Assembly (NCBI GenBank): GCA_964540415.1
Contig: CAZIMM010000021.1
Span: 1 to 28,912, forward strand
DNA from: CAZIMM01 sp964540415
GTDB lineage: Bacteria; Bacillota; Clostridia; Oscillospirales; Acutalibacteraceae
Length of the DNA stretch: 28,912 bases
Direction of reading: 5' to 3'
Part shown: positions 16,002 to 22,458 of the stretch, piece by piece
Position numbering within the stretch: position 1 is the stretch's first letter
How the letters are laid out: the number at the start of each line of letters is the position of its first letter
The notes under the pieces: model-generated
What the model was told of the DNA's origin: nothing
Seen by the model: only the letters and a program-made list of their open reading frames with translations
Database searches by the model: none
Translations under genes and position numbers: made by a program

Positions 16002-16748
16002 ATGGCTATATCAATTTTGATACCTCTTGCCGGCTGCATTGACAGGGTCTGCGCCGCAATATCGGTTTGTTCAAATTTTATGCTTGCTTTTATTCCGGTT
16101 TTTGCCGGTGTCATAACCGCCGGCGGAAACCCCATGCTTGCAGTGAGCTACAACAGCTTTGTTTTCTTCGCGGCGCAGGGCGTTGTTGGCATTTCCGAAA
16201 GCGCAATCAAGCCGCTCACACAAATAACGTTAGCATTCGGTATGCTCAGTTCAACTGTAACAGCAGTAAATTTTTCATCTATAATAGAATTCATTAAAAA
16301 AATAACAATGTTTTTAATGAGTATTGCTTCCACGATGTTCATAACCATTCTCACTCTCAACGGGTTGCTTGCAAATTCAGCCGATTCTCTTTCTGTCAGA
16401 GGAATTCGTTTTTTGATCGGCAACCTTGTACCCGTCGTCGGCAGGGCAATAAGCGATGGCTACACCTCCATTATTTCCGGCATCACTTTGATAAAAAACA
16501 CGATCGGAACCTTTGCGATTGTTGCGGTTGCGCTGATAATTCTGCCTTGTGTGATTGAGTGCATTTGCTGGACCCTGTGTCTGTTCATAGGGTCATCTCT
16601 GGCGGATATTCTCGGCCTTGAAAAGCAATCTGAGCTTATCAAAGCAATGTCCGCGTCCGTTGTAATGCTGTGCGCAACAGCAGTCTTCGCGTCACTTCTG
16701 ATGATAATCTCAACTGCCATACTGTTGATTCTGAAAGGTGCTGCTTAA
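16002..16748 (+). CDS. spoIIIAE: SpoIIIAE, C-terminal main part after the in-frame TAG
   Basis: From the first ATG after the amber codon this gives 248 aa, in the same frame as the upstream fragment. It carries the core of SpoIIIAE: FMLAFIPVFAGVITAGGNPM, a typical family segment, followed by about six membrane helices ending in VVMLCATAVFASLLMIISTAILLIL. In Bacillus, SpoIIIAE is a polytopic protein with a signal peptide and is needed for forespore gene expression. The ATG at 16002 has no good ribosome binding site in front of it (the only AGGT is about 16 nt upstream, at the TAG), so independent translation is doubtful. spoIIIAF starts 4 nt after the stop. Confidence 0.85.
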   Translation: MAISILIPLAGCIDRVCAAISVCSNFMLAFIPVFAGVITAGGNPMLAVSYNSFVFFAAQGVVGISESAIKPLTQITLAFGMLSSTVTAVNFSSIIEFIKKITMFLMSIASTMFITILTLNGLLANSADSLSVRGIRFLIGNLVPVVGRAISDGYTSIISGITLIKNTIGTFAIVAVALIILPCVIECICWTLCLFIGSSLADILGLEKQSELIKAMSASVVMLCATAVFASLLMIISTAILLILKGAA

Positions 16749-16752
16749 GTTA

Positions 16753-17223
16753 ATGAATGCAATCAGAGAATGGGCACTTGCTGTTACGGCGGCATCGCTT
16801 GCAAGCGGAATTGTGTATCTTCTTGTGCCCTCGGGTAATATGGAAAAAAGCGTAAAAGTTGTTGTTTCGCTGTTTGTTGTTCTGTCGCTTGCCGCACCGC
16901 TTGTAGGAACAAAAATTGATATAGATAATTTGCTCCCGGAAGAAAAATATGATGAGAGCACAATATATCCGATTGAAAAAACAATGGAAGAACAGGCAAT
17001 CGAGCTGATAACTTCACAACTGAAAACTGAAGCAGAATCAAGGCTCCGTCAGCTCGGAATCAAAAACATGAGCATCAGGATAGAAACGGATATTTCCAGT
17101 GAAAAAGACATATCAATTACCATGTACTTAACAATACCCGACGAATATTCATATCTCGATAATGAGGCACGCTCTCTTCTCGAAAAAGAATTTGGAGTTA
17201 AAGCGGTGATAAAATATGAATAA
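16753..17223 (+). CDS. spoIIIAF: Stage III sporulation protein AF
   Basis: 156 aa. Two N-terminal helices (WALAVTAASLASGIVYLLVP; SVKVVVSLFVVLSLAAPLV) precede a soluble domain ending in LLEKEFGVKAVIKYE with the ring-building (EscJ/PrgK-like) fold known for the family. The start ATG at 16753 fits the conserved N-terminus MNAIREW (MSFLTEW in Bacillus); a GTG at 16738 would overlap spoIIIAE. AAAGGTG lies about 12 nt upstream. The end overlaps spoIIIAG by 8 nt. Confidence 0.9.
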   Translation: MNAIREWALAVTAASLASGIVYLLVPSGNMEKSVKVVVSLFVVLSLAAPLVGTKIDIDNLLPEEKYDESTIYPIEKTMEEQAIELITSQLKTEAESRLRQLGIKNMSIRIETDISSEKDISITMYLTIPDEYSYLDNEARSLLEKEFGVKAVIKYE

Positions 17224-17794
17224 TTTGTCAGAAAAAATGTTTTCCTCATTCAACACTTTGCTGAAAAGGTTCAAGGAAGACAAAAAGCTTCTGATAATTG
17301 CGGTTGTCGCAGTCACCGGAGTTCTCCTTTTGATGTTTTCCTCGGTGTTTGGAAAGACCGGCGAAACGGATACAGCGGTTTCCGGGGATGCCGCAACAAC
17401 ACCGGACAGTACACAATATGCACAGAAGCTTGAGGATCGGCTTGAAGCTTTAATCGGCAGAATTGACGGCGCAGGCAGTACGCTTGTTATGGTGACTCTC
17501 GACACCTCTGTTCAAACCGTGTATGCTTCGGAGAACAAATACAGCTCCGACAAGCGGACAGACAGTGATACATCCGAAGAGAGCTCGGACGGCAGCGATG
17601 AATTTGTTGTCCTGGACAGGGACGGCGGAGAGGAGGGTGCTGTCGTAAACACAGTTGAGCCGCGGGTCAGGGGAGTTGCCGTTGTTTGCGAGGGCGGCGG
17701 TTCACCCGCCGTGTGCGCGCAGATAACCGAACTCCTGACCTCGCTTCTCGATATAGGCGCAAACCGCGTCAGCGTTTCAAAAATACAGAAATAA
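17216..17794 (+). CDS. spoIIIAG: Stage III sporulation protein AG
   Basis: 192 aa, somewhat below the Bacillus length (~229). SpoIIIAG forms a large ring in the space between mother cell and forespore. A short cytoplasmic part is followed by one helix (LLIIAVVAVTGVLLLMFSSVF), a low-complexity Ser/Asp/Glu linker (about residues 108-140), and two ring-building segments (IGRIDGAGSTLVMVTLD and VRGVAVVCEGGGSPAVCAQIT...VSVSKIQK). The start overlaps spoIIIAF by 8 nt; spoIIIAH follows after 13 nt. Confidence 0.92.
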   Translation: MNNLSEKMFSSFNTLLKRFKEDKKLLIIAVVAVTGVLLLMFSSVFGKTGETDTAVSGDAATTPDSTQYAQKLEDRLEALIGRIDGAGSTLVMVTLDTSVQTVYASENKYSSDKRTDSDTSEESSDGSDEFVVLDRDGGEEGAVVNTVEPRVRGVAVVCEGGGSPAVCAQITELLTSLLDIGANRVSVSKIQK

Positions 17795-17807
17795 CGGAGG
17801 GAATTGA

Positions 17808-18347
17808 ATGAATATGCTCATCAAAAAAAGGCAGCTTGTTATGGCAACTCTTGTTCTTGCACTCGGCGCAGCGGTGTTTGTAAACTGGTATTTCACCAAA
17901 CCGGAGACAAAAATTGCGGATTCCGGGATAACTGTTGAAAGCGTAACAAAGGGAACAGTAAATCTCGGTGACGCTCAGTATGTTGCCGCCGAGGGGTCGC
18001 AGGACTTTTTTGAGCAGTCGAAACTTGACCGCGCAAAGGCGCGCGACGAGGCATTTGAAAAACTCAACGCCGTGATAAACAGCACATCGGCGAATAAAGA
18101 GGCAATTGACGTTGCCGCAGCCGCATATGCTCAGATGAGTAAAGACATAAAGCTTGAAGCGGATCTGGAAAGCGCAATATCCGCAAAAATCGGCGGGAGA
18201 TGTATTGTGGTAATCAACGAGGACAGAGCAGAAATTGCCGTTGAAAACGGCAAACTGAATGACACTTCAGCGTTGCAAATCAAAGAACTCGCCGTAAACA
18301 ATTTAAAAATAAATACAGAAAATATTGTAATAATTGAAGCAAAGTAG
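17808..18347 (+). CDS. spoIIIAH: Stage III sporulation protein AH
   Basis: 179 aa. A single N-terminal helix with the conserved VNWYF end (LVMATLVLALGAAVFVNWYF) anchors a C-terminal domain that binds forespore SpoIIQ (DKKLEADLESAISAKIGG-type region and NLKINTENIVIIEAK). A charged coiled-coil-like stretch (FEQSKLDRAKARDEAFEKLN) lies between. CGGAGGG stands about 8 nt before the ATG. The TAG stop directly abuts the -35 box of the yqhY promoter, so the operon has no room for a terminator here. Confidence 0.93.
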   Translation: MNMLIKKRQLVMATLVLALGAAVFVNWYFTKPETKIADSGITVESVTKGTVNLGDAQYVAAEGSQDFFEQSKLDRAKARDEAFEKLNAVINSTSANKEAIDVAAAAYAQMSKDIKLEADLESAISAKIGGRCIVVINEDRAEIAVENGKLNDTSALQIKELAVNNLKINTENIVIIEAK

Positions 18348-18375
18348 TTGTGTAAAACAGATTTTGTGGTATAAT
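18348..18375 (+). promoter_or_regulatory. Vegetative promoter of yqhY
   Basis: -35 TTGTGT (18348-18353), 16-nt spacer, -10 TATAAT (18370-18375) with TGG in front (extended -10). The -35 box begins on the base after the spoIIIAH stop. Predicted transcription start is near 18382, almost on the ribosome binding site, so the leader would be very short. Confidence 0.72.
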
Positions 18376-18398
18376 ATAGGTCAAGGAGGCTGACCTAT
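18376..18398 (+). promoter_or_regulatory. Perfect 8-bp dyad enclosing the yqhY ribosome binding site
   Basis: ATAGGTCA (18376-18383) and TGACCTAT (18391-18398) are exact inverted repeats with a 7-nt loop AGGAGGC that holds the Shine-Dalgarno sequence; the 3' arm covers the first two bases of the ATG. As DNA it sits where a repressor operator would be, just downstream of the -10. As RNA it forms fully only on transcripts coming from spoIIIA, since transcripts from the local promoter lack most of the 5' arm. Confidence 0.6.
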
Positions 18399-18765
18399 GA
18401 ATAAAATTCCGACTCCTGAGAACTCTTCCTCGTTAATTATTTCCGACGAGGTTATTGCTTCCATAGCTATAAATGCCGCAAAAGATGTCAGCGGTGTGAC
18501 AGGCGTTGAACCTCATCCGCGTGATTTAAAATCGGTTGTTGCTATCACCGAAGAGTCACAAAAATACGTGCGCGTCTGGACGGGGGACAATGAAATTCGA
18601 CTTCAGCTTTTTCTTGATATCGAGCCTGACGCAAAAATTCCCGTTGTTGCAGCTGAGGTTCAGGAAAGTGTAAAAAACGCTGTCCAGAGTATGACCGGGA
18701 AGGTCGTCAGCAAGGTAAATATTGTTATTGCAGGTTCAACATCACAGAAAGCTTCAATCTCTTGA
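18397..18765 (+). CDS. yqhY: Asp23/Gls24-family protein YqhY
   Basis: 122 aa. Asp23/Gls24 (DUF322) signature features: IISDEVIASIAINAAKDVSGVTGVE near the start and VPVVAAEVQES-like IPVVAAEVQESVKNAVQSMTG followed by VNIVIAG in the second half. It is a soluble cytoplasmic protein. Bacillus YqhY, encoded next to accB-accC, has been linked to control of acetyl-CoA carboxylase; here accB/accC are absent. AAGGAGG lies 7 nt before the ATG. It has its own promoter, a dyad over the start and a terminator behind it, so it appears to be expressed as a unit separate from both spoIIIA and nusB. Function is inferred from the family only. Confidence 0.88.
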   Translation: MNKIPTPENSSSLIISDEVIASIAINAAKDVSGVTGVEPHPRDLKSVVAITEESQKYVRVWTGDNEIRLQLFLDIEPDAKIPVVAAEVQESVKNAVQSMTGKVVSKVNIVIAGSTSQKASIS

Positions 18766-18768
18766 AGC
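18751..18768 (+). repeat. Short hairpin over the yqhY stop codon
   Basis: GCTTCAA-TCTC-TTGAAGC is a perfect 7-bp stem with a tetraloop spanning the TGA at 18763-18765. It stands 5 nt before the terminator hairpin and may stabilise the 3' end or assist release; no T-run follows it directly. Confidence 0.45.
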
Positions 18769-18773
18769 GTTAT

Positions 18774-18814
18774 CCCTCTGCAAGCAATGCTGGTAGAGGG
18801 CTTTTTTGTTTTTT
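18774..18814 (+). terminator. Intrinsic terminator after yqhY
   Basis: Stem CCCTCT (18774-18779) / AGAGGG (18795-18800) with a 15-nt loop, followed by C, six T, G and six more T. The long T tract makes it a convincing rho-independent terminator between yqhY and nusB. The stem is only 6 bp, so some read-through into nusB is possible. Confidence 0.78.
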
Positions 18815-18845
18815 CCAAAGTTAATGATACAGAGGAGTGAATGCG

Positions 18846-19253
18846 TTGAACAGACGTGAAACCAGAGAGCAGGCCTTTATTCTGCTTTTTGAAAAGTCGT
18901 TTAATCCCGATTCGGACATTAACGACATTATTGCTCTTGCCGAGGAGGCAAGACTTTTTGAAAGAAATGATTTCTTGATTGCTCTTGTCACAACTGCCTG
19001 TGACAATATGGGCAAGCTTGATGAACATATTTCGCGCAACGCCCGCGGTTGGAGAGTGGAAAGGATTCCGAAAGTATCGCTTGCAGTTCTGCGGCTGGCG
19101 TTGACGGAAATGCTGTATTTTGACGATATCCCGGCCGGTGCGTCAATCAATGAAGCCGTTGAACTGTGCAAAACTTATGCAACACAAAAGGATTCGGCTT
19201 TTGTCAACGGTCTGCTGTCAACTGTTGCAAAAGAGCTTGAGGCAAAAGAATGA
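18846..19253 (+). CDS. nusB: Transcription antitermination factor NusB
   Basis: 135 aa, the usual size. NusB with NusE (S10) binds BoxA RNA and supports rRNA transcription antitermination. The N-terminus NRRETREQAFILLFEKSF, the middle RNARGWRVERIPKVSLAVLRLALTEM and the end ASINEAVELCKTYATQKDSAFVNGLL are characteristic. TTG at 18846 is chosen because GAGGAG lies 8 nt before it; a GTG at 18837 would leave no spacing to that site. It follows a terminator without an obvious promoter in the 30-nt gap. Its stop overlaps the next start as ATGA. Order yqhY-nusB is shared with Bacillus. Confidence 0.93.
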   Translation: MNRRETREQAFILLFEKSFNPDSDINDIIALAEEARLFERNDFLIALVTTACDNMGKLDEHISRNARGWRVERIPKVSLAVLRLALTEMLYFDDIPAGASINEAVELCKTYATQKDSAFVNGLLSTVAKELEAKE

Positions 19254-20182
19254 GCGGCATTCTCGGAATTGACACCAGCAACTACACAACTTCACTTGCT
19301 TTTTTTGACGGCGTAAATATGCTTAGGCAGCAATTGCCTTTGCCGGTGAAGCCGGGAGAAATCGGATTGCGGCAGAGTGATGCGGTTTTTCACCACACAA
19401 CTCAATTGCCTCAGGTTTTCGAATGCCTTTCAAAGCAAGCGGATTTGTCAGACATAAAAGCCGTTGCGGTCTCCTATGCGCCGCGCTCGGCCGACGGTTC
19501 TTATATGCCGTGCTTTTTGCCCGGCGAAGGGCTGGGACGCTGCATTTCGGCATTTTCGGGAAAACCGCTTTACAGGTTTTCTCATCAGGAAAATCATATT
19601 GCCGCAGCGCTCTATTCGGCAAACAGACTTGAAATGCTTAACAAAGAATTCATAGCGTTTCATGTTTCCGGCGGAACCACCGAGGCTGTACTTGTCACAC
19701 CGGATTCAAAAAATGTTATCTCTGTTCGCTTGCTTACCGCTTCGTCGGACCTCAAAGCCGGGCAACTGATTGACAGAACCGGTAAGCTTTTGGGGTTCGT
19801 TTTTCCTGCGGGACCCGCGCTCGACGCACTTGCCCGTGAGAGCTCTGAGCAATTTAAAATTAAAATTAAATCAAGCGGAGTTTTCAGCTTATCGGGTATG
19901 GAAAACAAGTGCCGGGCAATGCTTGAAGGCGGTGCAGACAGATGCGATGTCGCACGCTATTGTATTGACGGAATTGCCGCTGTTCTTGAAGCGATGATTG
20001 CCGCGTGCAAACAAAAAGCCGGAGATTTGCCGCTTGTGTTTTCAGGCGGAGTTATGTCAAACAGCATCATTTCTGCCTACTTTGCAAAAAAATACGGCGC
20101 TGTCTTTGCCCAACCGTCTTTTTCAACAGACAATGCCGCCGGGTTGTGCATTCTTGCGGCAATAAAAGAGAAAATGATATGA
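19250..20182 (+). CDS. TsaD/Kae1-like (peptidase M22) paralogue
   Basis: 310 aa, shorter than true TsaD (~340), with the ASKHA ATPase fold of the Kae1/Qri7/YgjD family. Seen: phosphate loop GIDTSNYTTSLA at 6-17, the metal-binding HxxxH as H112-x3-H116 in SHQENHIAA, VSGGTTEAVLV, the loop AGQLIDRTGKLLGF, VFSGGVMSN, and a late STDNAAG whose Asp is the usual third metal ligand. TsaD makes the t6A base on tRNAs with TsaB and TsaE, but neither gene is here, and placement between nusB and xseA points to a separate clade seen in Clostridia whose job is, as far as I know, undefined. It overlaps nusB and xseA by 4 nt each, so it is fully coupled to them. Confidence 0.85.
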   Translation: MSGILGIDTSNYTTSLAFFDGVNMLRQQLPLPVKPGEIGLRQSDAVFHHTTQLPQVFECLSKQADLSDIKAVAVSYAPRSADGSYMPCFLPGEGLGRCISAFSGKPLYRFSHQENHIAAALYSANRLEMLNKEFIAFHVSGGTTEAVLVTPDSKNVISVRLLTASSDLKAGQLIDRTGKLLGFVFPAGPALDALARESSEQFKIKIKSSGVFSLSGMENKCRAMLEGGADRCDVARYCIDGIAAVLEAMIAACKQKAGDLPLVFSGGVMSNSIISAYFAKKYGAVFAQPSFSTDNAAGLCILAAIKEKMI

Positions 20183-21393
20183 AGAATTCATTTGTTCTGA
20201 GCGTAACACAGCTTAACACTTATATTAAATCGCTTTTTGATGCGGACTTGAATCTTTCTTCGGTTTATCTGCGCGGTGAAATTTCAAATTTCACCAATCA
20301 TTATCGCACCGGACACTTTTATTTTACGCTCAAGGACAGCACTTCGGCTGTCAGGGCTGTTATGTTCCGCTCAAATGCTCAGTTGATTCGTTTTGTGCCC
20401 GAGAACGGAATGAGTGTTCTTGTGCGCGGCAGAGTTTCGGTTTTTGAACGCGACGGACAATATCAGATTTATGTTGATGATATGCAGCCGGACGGTATCG
20501 GTGCGTTGAGCGTCGCATATGAACAGCTCAAAAACAAGCTTGAGGCTGAGGGCTTATTCAATCCGCTGCGTAAAAAACCGTTGCCGGAAATACCTATGAG
20601 CATCGCCGTAATCACATCCCCGACCGGTGCGGCAGTTCAGGACATTATGAACATTCTCGGAAGGCGCTTTCCGCTTGCACGCATAATAATGTGCCCCGTT
20701 CAAGTGCAGGGAGCAAGCGCCGCGCCGCAGCTTGTGGCGGCACTGAACAGAGTTAACGCACTCAATTGCGCCGATGTAATAATAATCGGCAGAGGCGGAG
20801 GCTCGATTGAAGATTTGTGGGCGTTCAACGAGGAACCTGTCGTCAGAGCCGTGGCTCAAAGCAGAATACCGGTAATTTCGGCTGTCGGTCATGAAACAGA
20901 CTTCACAATCTGCGACTTTGCGGCAGATCTTCGAGCACCGACTCCCTCTGCCGCAGCTGAGCTTGCCGTACCTGATTTTCGTGAGCACAAAGCATTTTGT
21001 CAATCGGCAGTAGCTTCCTGCGCTAAAGCTGTTATGTCGCGAATCAAGCAGGACAAGGCAGTATTGAATGCGATTTGTTCAGCACCCGCAATGAAAAATC
21101 CGATGTTTACTGTCGGTCAGCTCAGAGAATATACCGACAAGACATCGGCAAGAGCCTTCGCTGCGATGAGCACAAGATTGAATGCCTACAAAAACAGCTT
21201 TTCTTTGCTTTGCGGCAAGCTTGATGCCCTTAGTCCTCTCCGTGTTCTGGCAAGAGGATATTGCATGACAAGTGTCGGCGGTGAGCTTATCAAAACAGTT
21301 GCAGCTTTGAAAGAGGGAGAGTCTGCAACAATAACATTTTGTGACGGAACTGCCGAATGTGAAATTAAGGATGTGAATGTAAATGAAATATGA
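20179..21393 (+). CDS. xseA: Exodeoxyribonuclease VII large subunit
   Basis: 404 aa. An N-terminal OB-fold (LSVTQLNTYIKSLFDADLNLSSVYLRGEISNF, then GHFYFTLKDS) precedes the catalytic region with PTGAAVQDIMN, IIGRGGGSIEDLWAFNEE, ISAVGHETDFTICDFAADLRAPTPSAAAEL, and the C-terminal LARGYCM. XseA with several XseB copies degrades single-stranded DNA to oligonucleotides. The ATG at 20179 fits the conserved start and overlaps the preceding stop by 4 nt; the frame is open further upstream but only inside that gene. Somewhat shorter than E. coli XseA (456), mainly in the coiled middle region. Confidence 0.95.
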   Translation: MKNSFVLSVTQLNTYIKSLFDADLNLSSVYLRGEISNFTNHYRTGHFYFTLKDSTSAVRAVMFRSNAQLIRFVPENGMSVLVRGRVSVFERDGQYQIYVDDMQPDGIGALSVAYEQLKNKLEAEGLFNPLRKKPLPEIPMSIAVITSPTGAAVQDIMNILGRRFPLARIIMCPVQVQGASAAPQLVAALNRVNALNCADVIIIGRGGGSIEDLWAFNEEPVVRAVAQSRIPVISAVGHETDFTICDFAADLRAPTPSAAAELAVPDFREHKAFCQSAVASCAKAVMSRIKQDKAVLNAICSAPAMKNPMFTVGQLREYTDKTSARAFAAMSTRLNAYKNSFSLLCGKLDALSPLRVLARGYCMTSVGGELIKTVAALKEGESATITFCDGTAECEIKDVNVNEI

Positions 21394-21574
21394 GCAGGCT
21401 ATGAAAGAACTGGAAGAAATTGTGGCAAAGCTCGAAGAGGGGAGCGTACCGCTGGATGAATCTCTTAAGCTCTATGAAAAAGCAAGCGGTCTTGCAAAGT
21501 TTTGCAACGAATGTCTTGACAATGCCGAACAGAAAATAATCAGCCTTGAGCAGGCGGAGGACGTTAATGAGTAG
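21383..21574 (+). CDS. xseB: Exodeoxyribonuclease VII small subunit
   Basis: 63 aa. The sequence YEQAMKELEEIVAKLEEGSVPLDESLKLYEKA is the family hallmark: two helices that wrap on the XseA coiled coil. It overlaps xseA by 11 nt and ispA by 8 nt. AAGG lies about 12 nt upstream, so coupling to xseA probably drives translation. Stop codon TAG. Confidence 0.94.
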   Translation: MKYEQAMKELEEIVAKLEEGSVPLDESLKLYEKASGLAKFCNECLDNAEQKIISLEQAEDVNE

Positions 21575-22442
21575 TTTCAGCTTTGAGGAATACCTCATCC
21601 TGATCAACCGTTATCTTGATGCGAGCATTGCGCCGTTTGACGATGCAAGGGACAACATTGCAAGCGCAATGAAGTATTCGCTCGTTGCGGGCGGAAAACG
21701 CATCCGCCCTGTGCTGACTCTTGAATTTGCACGGCTGTGCAACGGCAATGTTTATGACGCACTGCCTTTTGCCGCAGCTGTTGAAATGGTACACACATAT
21801 TCACTCATTCACGACGATTTACCTTGCATGGATGATGATGATTATCGCAGAGGAAGGCAATCGTGTCATGTCAAATTCGGAGAATCAACTGCTTTGCTTG
21901 CCGGGGATGCTCTGTTGACACTTGCTTTTTCCGAACTGTGCAATTCCAACTCGGGTTCCGACGCAATTGTCAGAGCGGTTGCCTGCCTTTCCCGTCGCGC
22001 GGGTTATGCGGGAATGATAGGCGGACAGGCTATCGACCTGGACAATGAACTGAAACAGGTTGACAAAGACGGACTGCGTCATATGGACGAGCTGAAAACC
22101 GGTGAGATGATCAGCTGTGCGTGTGAGCTGGGCTGCATTTCAGCAGGAGCTGGCGGCGAAAAGCTTTCCGCGGCAAAAAAATATGCATACAGCATCGGTC
22201 TTGCTTTTCAGATTAAGGATGATTTGCTTGATATTGAAAGCACGGATGTCGAACTCGGTAAACCAATCGGAAGCGATACCGAAAACGGAAAATCCACCTA
22301 TCCGTCCTTGATCGGAATTGATAAATGCAGACAGCTGATTGCAGAGCTGACATGTGAAGCCAAGGAGGCTCTTGCAGTTTTCGGAGATGAGTCGGCTTTT
22401 CTGACACAGCTTGCCGAGTCTCTCGCCACACGTAAAAATTAA
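21567..22442 (+). CDS. ispA: Farnesyl diphosphate synthase (polyprenyl synthetase family)
   Basis: 291 aa. It condenses isopentenyl diphosphate with allylic diphosphates, giving farnesyl diphosphate for undecaprenyl and quinone chains. First Asp-rich motif D83-D84-x4-D89 (IHDDLPCMDDDDYRRGR), second FQIKDDLLD at about 214-222, and the IPP site AGGKRIRP at 41-48. The two residues between DD and D (LPCM) are the bacterial type II FPP pattern. ATG at 21567 has GCGGAGG 6 nt before it; an earlier frame start at 21546 lies in xseB. dxs follows after 16 nt, joining two steps of the isoprenoid route. Confidence 0.95.
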   Translation: MSSFSFEEYLILINRYLDASIAPFDDARDNIASAMKYSLVAGGKRIRPVLTLEFARLCNGNVYDALPFAAAVEMVHTYSLIHDDLPCMDDDDYRRGRQSCHVKFGESTALLAGDALLTLAFSELCNSNSGSDAIVRAVACLSRRAGYAGMIGGQAIDLDNELKQVDKDGLRHMDELKTGEMISCACELGCISAGAGGEKLSAAKKYAYSIGLAFQIKDDLLDIESTDVELGKPIGSDTENGKSTYPSLIGIDKCRQLIAELTCEAKEALAVFGDESAFLTQLAESLATRKN

Positions 22443-22458
22443 AGCTTTCGGAGATAAA

